A stretch of 64,000 bases of DNA, from assembly GCA_947247005.1 (NCBI GenBank), contig OX365955.1:18581322-18645321 (forward strand), written 5' to 3'. Below the pieces are notes generated by a model. That model worked only from the letters and a program-made list of their open reading frames with translations. It had not been told where the DNA came from and did not search any database. The stretch's first letter is position 1. Each line of letters starts with the position of its first letter. Below, one piece after another: positions 22,244 to 34,797 of the stretch. The DNA is from Spisula solida (Eukaryota > Mollusca > Bivalvia > Venerida > Mactridae). Both the position numbers and the translations under genes were made by a program.

Positions 22244-24365
22244 ATGCATTACCATTAGTGCTTTGATTTACAATAATGTCTGCGAAACATAGGATCAGGC
22301 GCCACTATATACAGAGATACATGATACATTTCCATATATATCAAATCCAGTTACATGAACTCATACTTCGACATACATGATTATCACACTGTCAAGATCA
22401 CATTCAGATAGTAGACATATTCCTGTACAAGTGTTCTCATAAGACAGCGAAAACGAGGCCACTAACTAGGTACGGTTTGCTTGGCAATGTTCGTTAGAGT
22501 GAAAATAAGAAATCGGCGTAATTATATTCAATGTAGAAAAGCAACTAATGAAGGTCGTCCAACTGAATATTCAAGACCGTAATCAGTTTTACACTTGCCA
22601 GTGGGAGGAATTGATGTTTGTGCCGTATATAGTATATAATGTATAGTAAGTACACACACTTTTCAATTCTCCATAACGTTTTTGTTTTTTTTATGTTTTT
22701 GAAAAATATATTTTGAGTACGTTTATTTGATTGTAACAATCTGAAAGCTCTAGCTGAATACCCTACCTACTAAACGACATACTTGAGCAGTCCTGAATAT
22801 ACATCATCTAAGGGTGGTAAACAATTGTGCAAAGTTGTTTCAAAATCGCACAATAGATTACACACTGATAGCCTGTCCAAAATAAATATACCAGCCAAAT
22901 TATGGCCATTGTTTACATTTGAACTTGAAGTGGTCTTGATCATTGATATATCAAAGGCGTGATATTTGAGAATCACACACCATGTACTAGTACTAATCGT
23001 TAACATGCATGCAAAATATACATCGAAGACGAAATGCTTCGGCCAAACTTCATTTTGACTATTGACCCCCGACTTTGAACTTGAAGGTTGGGTTACGGGG
23101 TAAACCCATGACAATCTTTCTCATTTAGGTTAATATGCGTGCCTAATATAAGCAATATGAACAGGTAAATAAACTAAGTCCACCATCCTCTACCGATAAC
23201 TCAAATATATGCATCTGGTTAATCTGGGGTTAATACAAATAGGTCACTAGGTCAATTTAAAGAAAATGCTTGGTAACACCATGTAATCAAAAGCAACCCG
23301 CTTACTTGGTTCAATTGTTACATGGTCTACGATGTTCGTGAACAAGCCCTCCTCGATATCCCTGTATTACCAATACGTTAGAATCCATACTAGTCGAAAT
23401 TCATATTTGTCTTCCGGATTTCTTCAACAGTTTATGTATCATTGAATGGTTATTTAAGCTACGTTTTATGAGACTCGTAAGCTAATTATATTAATCTGGA
23501 GACTGACTTTTCGACAGACGGATAACATATCACTTTCTGTATTACGTTTGAAAGGCTAAATAATAGATAACGCATTCTCATAGAATATAATGCGCGGCGT
23601 AGGTGTTGTTGGAAATTCGGGGACTTCAACATAAATACGCATATTTCTGCTACTATGGAAGGATCAGCAGATTTGATCATATATTAATGTACATATCGTA
23701 TCCTTCTAAAATTAAATCAAATTAAAATAAATATTATAATTCATATTATGCCGATTTCCTGAAGTTTAAACTTTGGTTGATATATAAAAACAATTATAGA
23801 TATATTTTGGTGAATACAACTTAAGGAAAAACAACCACAAGTTGTATTTATTCCTGACATACTAGTTATACATGTGTTTGAGGCATTTCTATACGTTTAA
23901 TTAATGGTTTATCGTTGATAAATATTTTTAAACTTAATTTTGATTTCCTTTCACAATTAAGTTACTTAGTATGATATAGCTCAATTGAACAAAAAAGATA
24001 GCACACAATCGGATTGGATCGTAAAGTACATTAAAACAAATTAACAAGACTATGTTTCGACTTAAATAATACGTCTTCATCGGAAATTTAAGAAAATGAA
24101 TAAACAACGTCACAAGTTATGACGTCATGAAAGTACATCGTAAAGTACAGAAATCCACATTACGTGGGATGGCATCGTACATGTATTACTCTATATATTT
24201 ATCTTTTATCTCGGAGTTCATGTGCTTCCATCCACCTGGCGTAGGGCTATTATGTACAATAGGCGTGTCTCAAGTATAAACAACACAACTTATACAGATA
24301 TGTCAATCAATAACTAATTGATTTGCAGAACAGAAGATAGTTAATTGTTTTAATTCAAAAATATA
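22244..24365. other. Duplicated non-coding sequence
   Basis: Collinear with 49,029-52,140 of copy B apart from B-only stretches near 49,090-49,200, 49,655-50,400 and 50,815-51,070. The 114-codon minus-strand frame at 22,770-23,114 is broken in copy B. No gene supported. Confidence 0.55.
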
Positions 24366-24475
24366 CTTACAACTCGGACAGGGTAGACAGCATTCAACTG
24401 AAACAACCGGGTGCGAAAGGCGCGCACACACACACGCACGCACGCACACATGCGCGCGAAAAAGAAAACCTCAGA
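24366..24475 (+). repeat. Family G head followed by CA/CG microsatellite
   Basis: CTCGGACAGGGTAGACAGCA begins a family G head and is followed at 24,418-24,458 by an alternating purine-pyrimidine tract of CACACA, CGCACGCA and TGCGCGCG. The copy B ortholog (52,157-52,222) has a contracted tract. Such alternating tracts can adopt Z-DNA. Confidence 0.7.
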
Positions 24476-24558
24476 CTAAAAGCACAAACAAAAAAATAAC
24501 CAGACAAATGAAAGTTAAAAACTATATATACTAACCCGACAGTCTACCACCTCAGTTA

Positions 24559-24880
24559 TCAAATATAACCCGGACTTAGCAGACAAGAACGAGGAGAACT
24601 GACAAAACGCAGACAATAACGAACCACGAGAACGACTACACACAAAACAACAATCAAAATGATAATTGAACTAAATGAAGCAGCTAAAGTCACTACAAAG
24701 TTACAAAAGACACAATACAATATGATCACAACTTTACAAAAAGGCACAGAAAAACTATTTGGAAATCCTGAACGTAACAGCACAAAAAACAGATCTGCGA
24801 CAGGTGATGCACACTTTGTTCTCATTGAAATACATAATTATGATATATCAACAAATTTGACTATACATAAAACATGTTGA
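24559..24880. other. Overlapping opposite-strand frames partly conserved between copies
   Basis: A minus-strand frame (24,559-24,825, 88 codons) and a plus-strand frame (24,659-24,880, 73 codons) overlap. Both share a core with copy B: FCNFVVTLAASFSSI on minus, IELNEAAKVTTKLQ on plus. Outside the core the frames diverge and shift. No known domain is recognised. The shared core may simply reflect recent duplication. Confidence 0.2.
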
Positions 24881-25257
24881 TCTACTCCTATTGTAAAGAT
24901 TTGCACCCTGTGTCGATATTAACAAATGAATCATTATACGTCGTTCCGTGTTCCTGGTTGTCCCAAAGGCAATGATCTAGGAGAAGGCTAAATCAATCAA
25001 ATGACAAAATGTAATGCATTCGGAAGTCTGGCCTTTTATTCAAATCAGGATATCTCTATGCTGATACTCCCTTGATTGTTATATTATGAGAGTGTATTAA
25101 TATGTTGTTTGGATAGCAGTTCAGACAAGACCAGACCACGATAATGTTAATACATGTACATAAGCACTGTGCTAACAAGCCACTTTAATATTTTGAGTCG
25201 AATGCATTGTTGAAGAAGTGAATTCTACTATGGTGTACTATTCTATGAAAAGGATAA

Positions 25258-25500
25258 TATTAAGTCAGACAGGGAAGGCGGCAGCACTCAGCTTCACCAG
25301 CCGAGCACAGAAAACATAATGTACAAGGTACAATGCCTAACTGAAGCAACCGAGCACAGAAAACATAAAAAAATCATATGAGGCACAATGTTCTACTGAA
25401 CAAGTTATGATTCGCCCAAGTCCAAGCTGTCGGTAATCTGAATTAACTAGTTGCAACAAGCTGAATGCCCAAGCTGAATGACCCAGTTCCAACAGTTAAA
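25258..25500 (+). repeat. Dispersed family G, long copy
   Basis: GACAGGGAAGGCGGCAGCAC and GAGCACAGAAAACATAA (twice) lead to a CAAGCTGAATGCCCAAGCTG segment. The same order occurs inverted at 63,430-63,612, so these two define the longest version of the family. Homology to copy B ends inside it near 25,315. Confidence 0.7.
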
Positions 25501-26089
25501 CGGCTGTTCAAATTCCTAATTTTAGATGTCAGAAGTCCTAAAATTAGACCAAAACAGTATTAAACATCACTTCAAAGATAAATAATAAAAGAACAGTTTT
25601 GTCCATGGGCGTCAATATTTTGTATACATGAAGACTAGACTTTATATATGTATGTTGGTGTCCTTTATCGTAACCGTGGACAGATGGTTCATGGTTAATG
25701 TCATATCATCATTGACAGACAATAAAAGCCTGCATATCAGTAAACTGTTCCTGATTGGAAAAAAGTCATGTCAACGTTTATGTAATGAATTGTTATCCTA
25801 ACCAAAAGGCAATATTCTGCTATAAGCACAGACGTTTGGTTGTGAGCGAGCCTTTAGCTTTTTTAGACGATTTATCTTGATTTATTATCATTTTAGGAAT
25901 TTATGTACTGTACAATCAATGTATTCAAACAGTGCACGTCAACTAATTGATTTATTTGCTAACATTGCCCGTTATGAATTAGCTGAATATACTGAAACGG
26001 TGATCCCGTGCATTTGCCATAGATGCATTCATGGTTCACTATGTAGATGAACTATATGTAAATTAAATGTGTTACTGCAATCCCATCTA
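25501..26089. other. A-specific unassigned sequence
   Basis: No gene or known repeat; part of the 3.3-kb block with no counterpart in copy B. Confidence 0.4.
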
Positions 26090-27062
26090 CGAGGGGTGAT
26101 CAACAAATACGCGGAAAAGTGCGGTCATTTCTTTATTTGTCACTGTATGTCGTTGAAACCTCACAAACATGAAGATAAATTTATTTCAAATTGATTTATC
26201 GCTTACGATCAATATTAACCAAAGTCAGAACGAACGCGGTCACCTATGGCAACGTCGCTCGACGTCATGCGGCCCAAATTTTCATATTTTCCAACGTTGC
26301 ACATAGCAAACGATGACGTATTATTCGTGTGTTTGTAATATTATAATTTTCTAAAGGATGGGTTATGAATATGCAATGATAAAACATTACATTCATTATT
26401 TCAAAACAATGTTTTAACGTCACAATTCCGTTTAAGAGCTGTTTGCTTCGAAGTAGTTTCCTGAAAATGAGTGTGTTACAGAAATCGCCCGCGAAAATTC
26501 GTGTTGCGAATGAAATGTCATAAAATACCAGTGACTATAATGCAAAATACAACAAATATGTAAAAGCATTCACAACAAGTGTCTGTTTTGCATATTTTTC
26601 CACATGTAGCCATGTGAAATCAATGCCGACATGCGAATAGGCTATACGACGTCAATAACGTCAAATTACGTCATAAATATTAATGTTCTCCCGCAGCTAA
26701 TTATTCTAATTGACATGCAAGTTGCAAAGAAAAAACAATGATTTTCGGGTGACAGGTATATGAAGTGTATCTGGTTGTACAGCTATTTTTGAGAATCATT
26801 CAATGCGCTATACATTAGAAATTGTGCCTCGAATGAGTATGGATAATGATGTGTGAAACGACGTCGCGATGACGTTGGGCCGGTGTAGCCATAGTGACGT
26901 TACGGTTTCTACGTTTTTTTCACCAAATATTTCCTTGGGCTCAAGGTTTTTATAGTTATGTATTTGAAATACTCCAATCTATTACCAGACCGATTTTCTT
27001 CAATATTGATCACGTAACAAAGATTTAAGAGCATTTCCCGCGTATTTGTTGATCACCCCTCG
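26090..27062. mobile_element. Non-autonomous Tc1/mariner-like element, 973 bp
   Basis: Perfect 25-bp terminal inverted repeats starting CGAGGGGTGATCAACAAATA are flanked on each side by TA (26,088-26,089 and 27,063-27,064), as expected for TA target duplication by the Tc1/mariner superfamily. Subterminal inverted similarity continues inward (CACCTATGGCAACGTC against its imperfect inverse near 26,890). No transposase frame is present, so it would have depended on an autonomous relative. It lies in A-specific sequence. Confidence 0.85.
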
Positions 27063-27319
27063 TACCTTTGGGTTTATGCAGACTGACGCTAATCAGATGC
27101 GTGCTATTGAATTGAAGCAACGGATTTATGACGTCATTCTAATCGTCGTTTGCTAAGTTGTCGTGTTCGATAGGAAATATGAGTAATATAGTCGACAGAC
27201 GATTAATGGACTAGACTACGTGTTTCATATCAAACGATTGGGTGTTCCCTAAAACATAATGCGGGAGTGTGACATTCATGAAGTGATCCATATCAAACAC
27301 ATGTTATTACACATCACGT

Positions 27320-27900
27320 ATAATTATTCCCCCAATCTTTGATGAGGGGGTATATTGTTTGCATTATGATAGTCGGTCAGTAGGCCGGTCGGTCGGTTGG
27401 TCGGTACAGCAAATGGCTCAAAAATGCTTTGTCCTAGGATCTTCTAAGCACTGGTAGATGACCACTAGATGAGGCCAGCAGACCAAAGGTAAAGGTCGCT
27501 TTTTCCCTTGGCACAAAAACGGTTTCCACTCAATAACTCGTAAACGCTTGCACCCATGTTCCCCAAACTTCACATGGATGTTCGTCAGCAATAGAGGATG
27601 ACCCTTATTTGTGGATGTTGATCAACAACAGAAGAAGACTCCTATTGATTTTGAGATCTAGGTTGAAGTATTTTATTCCCGCTATATTTGATGAGGGAGT
27701 GTATTGCTTTGTACATGTAGGTCGGTCTGTTGCACGGTCGGTGGGTGGGTCTGTCGGTAGACCAAATGGTTTCCATTCAATAATTTGTCCTTTCTACAAA
27801 CTTTATATTGATGTTAGACATCAACGGTAGATGACCCCTATTGATTTTGAGGTCAGTAGGTGGAAGGTCGATGTCACTGTGACCTTTACCATTGCTGACT
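27320..27900 (-). repeat. GGTCGGTC/GACC mosaic repeat, two units
   Basis: Two related units each start with a TTTGATGAGGG(G/A)GT(A/G)TAT hinge (about 27,338 and 27,686), pass through a degenerate GGTCGGTC run (about 27,373-27,400 and 27,720-27,750), and continue to GTAGATGACC words. This is the reverse orientation of the repeats at 18.2 kb and 43.9 kb. Short frames across it are incidental. Confidence 0.7.
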
Positions 27901-28654
27901 ATTAGGCTTATGGGTTTATATCTACATCAATCGTCGTCCAATCAGCAATCAGTGGGCCTCGATCCTTGAGTCCGACACAAGAAAGTAAGTTTGACATTTT
28001 TGAAAAGGAATAATCAAAGATTTGTTTCTGAGGTCAGTCGCACAGAGTAAATGACTGTGGTCCAGTAGTAAGTGCACTGTATTTGTAAATTAGCAACGTT
28101 CTATTTGGAAACAACTTAATTGCAAATTGTCTGTGATTGTTATATGCTCTTGTAGTTGAATTGGTTGCCCTTATGTTCATGTGGATCCTTTACATTTTCT
28201 TCTTTTATAGAATCCACGATATCAACCAGGTTCAATAGCTTCGATTTGCACATAAAAATGATATCTCAATCACACCTCATTTGAATGTTAAACATGTCGA
28301 TGTATGTTGTTATGTTGTCTCGGAATCAAACTATCGGCATCTATATCTGTACCAATATATCAGTGAGTAATGTAGTTGCCACCATATGTGTGTTACCTAT
28401 TACAGAAGAGCGGCATAGAATATTCATGTACATAGTATTACATAATCGGGCATTAAATTATACATGTATGTATAAAAATATCTGTTTCATACGGCGTGTC
28501 ATTAAGTGAGCAATGATTAATCGGCCTTTAATAACCACAATATATTGGTAATGTGTTAAGTAACCATAAGAATTCTTTCAGCGGTTTCACTTGAACTAAG
28601 TGTAAGATTTGATTAATATATTAAAATATAGTCCAATAATAGTGGTTAATACAT
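27901..28654. other. A-specific unassigned sequence
   Basis: No recognised gene or repeat; the 74-codon plus-strand frame at 28,285 has no family signature. Confidence 0.4.
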
Positions 28655-28798
28655 TTTTACTAGTCAGCAGTCCAAGAAATAACGCGGAACTTATGTACAA
28701 TCAGCACACATGACCATTAGTATAATGTACAAACCATAACGCAATTTATATAACCTCATAAATCATGTAAATGACTTAACCCAGACAGTAACCTACAA

Positions 28799-29086
28799 TT
28801 ATGTGACAAAGAGGAGAGAAATAAGCCATATATTGACAAAAACATCAAATCTGTAGTCATAATCCGAGTCGGATATAATGCCGTATCCTTGGACAAAACG
28901 TCCTGACCGGGAATACCAGGGGATTAGCAAGTGTTTAGTGTTAAGGACGTGTGTTACTATATACAGATGTTTATCGTCTGTTCGTGAAGTAAATGACCTG
29001 CAAACGGCTTTGTTACTGCATAATGTGTTCCAAGATTTAGGATATGTCTGATACTGAAGTACAACAGTATCCCAGTGCATTAACAT
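28799..29086 (-). other. 95-codon frame kept in both duplicate copies
   Basis: The frame starts MLMHWD and includes LCSNKAVCRSFTSRTDDKHL and VLNTKHLLIPWYSRSG. Copy B keeps an equivalent frame (53,584-53,886, 100 codons) with the same start and about 80 aligned residues, then the ends diverge. Differences I could place included about two synonymous and three or more replacement changes, not a clear sign of purifying selection. No domain, signal peptide or splice context is recognised. It may be chance in a well-conserved stretch. Confidence 0.25.
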
Positions 29087-31564
29087 CAGACACGTAAGAC
29101 TTTGTGTCAGTTACGAATGTATACGTAGATTATTACATAATGGTAGACAAACAGTATCCTGAATGATGTAACCAATAATTCAAGTGTCAAGAAAACCCCA
29201 TTATCAGTTTGCCATCAGCATAGAATGAAACTTTGTGGGATATTCAAAAAGCATCTTAGCAGAAAACTTAATTTTTTTAAATTGTTTTAAGTGTGTCAGT
29301 TAACAAATACAATCAAGATGATTAATATCTTACACAGTTTTAAAGCAATATAGCTACTACAATCAAGAAAACACGGATTATACTTCATAATTATTATGGA
29401 TACATGGGATGCAATGTTAAAAATATTAAAGTTTTCACTTAAGATGTTTTGTGAATAACAGCGCTGCTCCTTAATCGAGCTAAAAACGAACTTTATAAAC
29501 AGACGTGTAGCGAGTCATGGAGACTAGGAGTACTATTATAGTTTATAACTGTAGATGCTTCGTTCTCTCGGTAGTAAAGGTTTTCCAGTTTAGTTGCCAG
29601 ATGAGACTATATATATATACAAAATGGTATGGCGTTAGTCGGTAATTTGGTTGTTTCGACATTGTCATGTCAAGGATCAACTCTCTGGACATAACTAGTT
29701 TTGAATGTTTTATAACGGAATCTCATATTACATGTTTCTATTTCAGGACCAAAAACAGTCATACAAACATGTCAAACAAGATCAGACCACTTATCAAGCT
29801 TGATGGTAGGGTAAAAATACCGGTTAGCTGGTAATACCCCCAATCACACGAGAGTCGGAATGTGCCGGAATACCATAGGAATGGCTATTTGAGGTACCTT
29901 CTTGTATGTTCGAAATGCGTTCTGTCTGCATTCCGAGTGTTCGTATTCCATATAAACTGGTCATTTTGTCTGCATTCCGAGTGTATTCTATATAAACTGG
30001 TCATTTCGAATGGCCTTCAAATCATCTAAACATTAACCGTGTATTCTTTTAAATACACCAGGTTTCACGATATTTGAATTAGCTAGAATGTCGCAAAAAT
30101 GTAACCCCGAGGTGTATTCCTGTGTAATACCTATAAAATGTACCTGTCAAATAGAAGACGTAGATGTTGCGAAATAAAATGTGTACACACGCGTAAAATC
30201 ACGTGACAGTTGAAGCATGTTTTTCTGATGAATGGATGTGTACAACACTCCTTAAGTGACGTAGAACGTAAATCTTTAAAACAGTTAAAAGTCTAATTCC
30301 TTATGTGACACGTGTTTTTCTATTCCCGAACACGTACAAGTATAACCTTCACAACCTGCCTCTTCCCTTGATAGAAAACATTATCAGTACATGATTATCT
30401 CCCATTGTAAAGAGTTGCAACATTATCAAAAACATAATTGTACGTTGTTCCGTTTCCCTGGCATTCCCCCGAGGAGGTCGAATCAATCATCAACTAAATA
30501 AACTATGGTGACGTTACGCACAATGTTGCCACCATTGTGAAAATAAAGTCAAATGCACATGGTTTAAATCTAGTAGTGCTCTTATATTCGGAAATACATC
30601 CGTGAATAAGATGCCTAACTATTCAGTAAAGGAAATTGAACAAGTCTAACATTTTCTTATGTTATTTATACAATGCATTTTTTAAGATATGTATGTTTTA
30701 GGTGACGCGCGAGTGCTAAAATGAGATGTCCCAAAGTACCACGATTTTCCGGCGCTCAAAACGAAATACAACATATTTGTTTTATCTTTTGACATAATTC
30801 AATTCAAATTCTCCATGGAACTGATGGGAATTGATATTATACGTCTGTGAAACAGAGAGTGGCGTAACGACATGAGTTTTTCGAGAATAAGCATTACACT
30901 GAAGAAAGACAACTTGTCACAATCGCATTTTTGTAAAAAAATAAGACGCATTGCCTGAGTAAAAGTTACACAGAAAGCAGCTTTCACAGTATGGTACCCA
31001 ATTTATTATGTCTTAATATAATTTACTACACTTGTACTATTTATCAGTTAATGATAATGATTGTTTTCTCATCTGTAATACCTAAATATCGTTCCCCATA
31101 ATCTATGTTAGCTATGACCACGGATCTTTGAATGAATGCATATAAACATACAATGTATTACTATCAAACGTCTCCCAAGTATTATGAAAAAAGATTATGT
31201 GAATCGCTTTTAGCTGCAACAACATTAGCCCTATACTCATTACAATGTACTATAGTATAAGGCAAAATGTTTCAACTATAGCCGGTATATTGTAGTCATC
31301 ATTAATGGATTTCATGATGAAGAGCTTAAACACACTATGCATATGTGTTAGATCGAATGTTGTCAGCAAATCGTGATTTTTCCTTTTAATTATTATGTCT
31401 GATGACCATAGATCAATATGGCCTACAATGGCCTCGGCTAAAAACCTTTCTCATGGTATATTGCTGTATCTAGTCGGCTTTCTTCTTTCGTTAAATGGAA
31501 AGAAATGTTTCCAGAGCGATAAGAACTGATGTGCCGGACTGTTGAATATATATACAGGTTATAG
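29087..31564. other. Duplicated non-coding sequence
   Basis: Collinear with about 53,887-56,895 of copy B, which has extra sequence near 55,010-55,070, 55,430-55,545 and 55,985-56,395. No gene or RNA recognised. Confidence 0.55.
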
Positions 31565-31959
31565 GGATTCTAATCGAGATGCCAAGACCGCATTGTACGT
31601 GTTGCGAGTTTTTAACCCATCCGAAATTTGGTCACCCCTGTCCGATTGAGATTTGTGTGTACAGGAAGTGTTTTTTCGGGGTAATCTGAAGACGTGAATG
31701 GAATTGGCAAACTCATTAAAAACATATTTTTGTTGTTGATAAATTATCTTTTATTTTCTAATGATGTTTAAAAATGTTCCTTGAGATAACCGAAGGCCCT
31801 AGCTTAGACAACATTAAACGCGATAGGGGAGGTAAGAATGCTAGCGCGCGAGATAAAGGCGGTCGGTTAGAATTTTAGACTGTCCCTCGCAAACGGAAGA
31901 AGTTGTTTCATTCGTCAAGTAAGTACAGCCTACAGTCGTTAAAATAACTGCTTATACGA

Positions 31960-32075
31960 TTAAAGTACTTGTTTTAAACAAGGAAAACTGTCTTTTATAC
32001 ACATAATTGGCGTAGGTAAACAAAGAAATCAACTTTCGATGCTAATTTGCATCATAAAGTTTGATAAACGAAGCG
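31960..32075 (+). repeat. Segment shared with the inter-copy spacer
   Basis: ACTTGTTTTAAACAAGGAAA, TTTTATACACATAATT and CGATGCTAATTT(G) match 37,845-37,925 in direct orientation, just upstream of the start of copy B. Confidence 0.65.
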
Positions 32076-32600
32076 TATCCAAATTTGTTCGTACCCAAAT
32101 TGTCAACAACAAACAATCAACCAACCAACCATTTATTGTGAATTAATTATCAACAATCATTCTGTGTTAGATGCCTATGTTAATTGATCACAACTGTCTA
32201 CTGCTGGTTTGTTAATACAGATCTCCGTGAAAAAATATGAGAATTGACCAAAATACAAACAATGTAACTTTTCATGAGTGCTTTTATGATTATTTATAAG
32301 AAAGTTTTTTGGAAAAAAAGACATAACAAGACCGAAGAAGTGACAGATGTCCCAAGACCCTTCAAAGAACCCTAAGATCCAGTTAAGGTCTGTGTTGGTT
32401 GACCCGCGTTTAACAAAGTTTCTGTCGTGTTGATCGGTATTCATCTGTCGCTCTGCTGTGACTGTCCATTACAGTATGTAGCTGCCATGTGACCTCCGGT
32501 GTGATGCCATCATAAGAGCTGTCATTGACCTAAGCGGTATCAACAATATTTTTAACCAATCGATTATCGATTCACATTTTAGAATATTCACCATATCGAC

Positions 32601-32772
32601 ATTACTGGTTAAAACCCGTTGTCTGGGATTACGGAATTAATTGAGCGATAATGTGCGAGATATTCTGAATGTACGTCAGGGGGGAACTGATATAGCGTAT
32701 AGAGCAACTAGGTACAAAAATCGCGATTATTTTAGCCAAAAGATAAGAATTTGAATAAAGTCTTACTTGAAC
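32601..32772 (+). repeat. Direct repeat, first copy (pair with 33,658)
   Basis: TTAAAACCCGTTGTCTGG, AATGTGCGAGATATTCTGAA and AGAGCAACTAGGTACAA recur in the same order at 33,658-33,832. The pair encloses about 0.9 kb of unassigned sequence, including a 74-codon frame at 33,101-33,325 that I do not recognise. Confidence 0.75.
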
Positions 32773-33657
32773 ACATTGACAACATTATTTTACGACCTCG
32801 CTGACAATATTTTTGCCTCAATAATATGTTTAACTTGAAAAATGCATGTATTTTCTCACCATCGGTATCGAGCTTCGAAAGCGACAGTGTAGAATAAAAT
32901 GCAATATTTCAAATATTGAACATTTTTTCAGATAATTCTTGCTAAAGTTTATAAAATTAAGATGTTTAATGATAATGTGCAATAATTGTTTTATATGTTT
33001 TTCATGTTTAAACGTTGAAAAAGAAAAAAATATACTCTCCTCCCACTATACCGCTTATTTCTCGCTAACCCCCTGACCGTGAAATTCCGGATCCAGAAAA
33101 TTGGGTTTTAATTACCGAGTAATGTCGATATCGAGAACCGCTACCTGGGTAAATGAATGGAACCACCGAAAAATCCTTTTCCTGCACAAAACAGTCCCTC
33201 TGTTAAAATGTAAGTTCACAAATTGTAAAAATGGGTCAAGTCTAAACTCTAACCAAAGGTGCTATCTCAAAGCTGAATATATACCCAACATGTACAGTGT
33301 AGAATGGCTAAAAAGGGATCATTGACTGAAAGGCCTGTTTCTTGTTCGTCTATTATAGGACTCCAACATTTTGCTAAGAAGGAGTCCTGGGACTCCTACT
33401 TCAAAATCCTACCGAGAACCCTGTCTATATGTGTAACTGTATAACGATATATCGCCGATGCTTGTCTTCCTATATATTGGAATCATCGATATGCCTTGGG
33501 TCGTATCAATGACAGCTCTAGTCGTCATTCAAGAAAACGCTAAAAACACACTGTTCTTAAAACCATATTCTGGCTCATTATCATTTTGATTCCTTAGGGG
33601 TCTCCTAAAAGGTAGTTCAGTTATAACTGCAGATACGGTTTGTCACTGACCATATCA

Positions 33658-33832
33658 ACATTACAGGATAAAACCCGTTTTCCAGTATAACAGAATTAAT
33701 TTAACAGCAATGTGCGAGAAATTCTGAATCTAATACTTTTTGACAGGGGGGTGGCTGCATTAAGCGAATAGAGCAACTAGGTACAATAATCGCGATTATT
33801 TTTGCAAAAAAGGAAGATTATGTGAAGTCTAT
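33658..33832 (+). repeat. Direct repeat, second copy (pair with 32,601)
   Basis: Second copy of the approximately 170-bp segment, moderately diverged, with an inserted TACTTTTTGAC stretch. Confidence 0.75.
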
Positions 33833-33949
33833 ATAGTTACATTGTGACTCACTGAACTTATGTAATGCTTAACTTTTACTCCGGCACTTGGGGTAATGTG
33901 CGTGTGGACTGGCCATACGGCTTACAAAGACGCATCGCCATCAACAGCC

Positions 33950-34797
33950 ATTTCTCTGTAACTTGCATGTAGAATTTCATGGAACTTAATCAAAATAAAT
34001 ATTAACAACTATACAGTACTTTGATGATGCCTGTCAGGTGTTTTTCCTTTGACAGTCATTTACCTTGATTTATTAAACATTTCTGTCTGTCCTTCCGTCT
34101 GCAGCCATTTTTCTACTAACTGGTACATTTTTAAGCAACTTAAAATAAAAAAGTCATGATGCCCGTCAAGTTTGTTTAAGTTGGTCAATTTTCCTTAAGA
34201 GTTATTACCCTTGATTTACAGTATAATTCACTCTGACCGTCCATTCGCATTCCTTTCTTTGTAACTAGCTTGTAGAATTTCATGAAACATAAAATGAATA
34301 TGAGCACCCAATTACTGTGATGATGACTGTCAAGTTATCATTATTGGTAAATTTTCCTTAGAGTTATTGCCCATGGTTTGTTGAAAAATGTCATCCGCCA
34401 GTCCATTTGCATTCAGTTCTTTGTAATTAGCTGGAAGAATTTCATGTAACTTAAAATGAATATGAACACACATTCTGTGTGTCAATTTTCTTGAGTTGTC
34501 ACCCTTGATTTATTGAAGAATTACCTCCGCCCGTCCTTTCCTAGTCAGTTCTTTGTAACTAGCCGGTAAAATTACATGAAACTTAAAACGAAAATGAATG
34601 CTCACACTAAGATGATGCCAGTCAAGTTTTGTTATTGGACAATTTTCTTTAGAGTTATTGCCCTTGATTTAATGAATAATTCACTCTGCCCGTCCATTCA
34701 CATTCATTTCTTTGTAAATAGCTGGCTTCTGGTATGATTTCATGAAACTTAAAATGAATAGGAACGCTCATACTGTGATGATGTCCGTCAAGTTTTT
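33950..34797 (+). repeat. Degenerate tandem array, 130-165-bp units
   Basis: The phrase TTCTTTGTAACTAGCTGGTA and its variants recurs near 33,953, 34,120, 34,256, 34,419, 34,550 and 34,710, each followed by TTTCATGAAACTTAAAATGA, TGATGATGCCCGTCAAG and GAGTTATTGCCCTTGATTT words. Six units are recognisable. The array resumes at 35,839 after an inserted element. Confidence 0.8.

Noticed and set aside
22770..23114. A 114-residue protein on minus
   Set aside because: Copy B (50,455-50,640 and neighbours) breaks the frame with several indels and no family is recognised.
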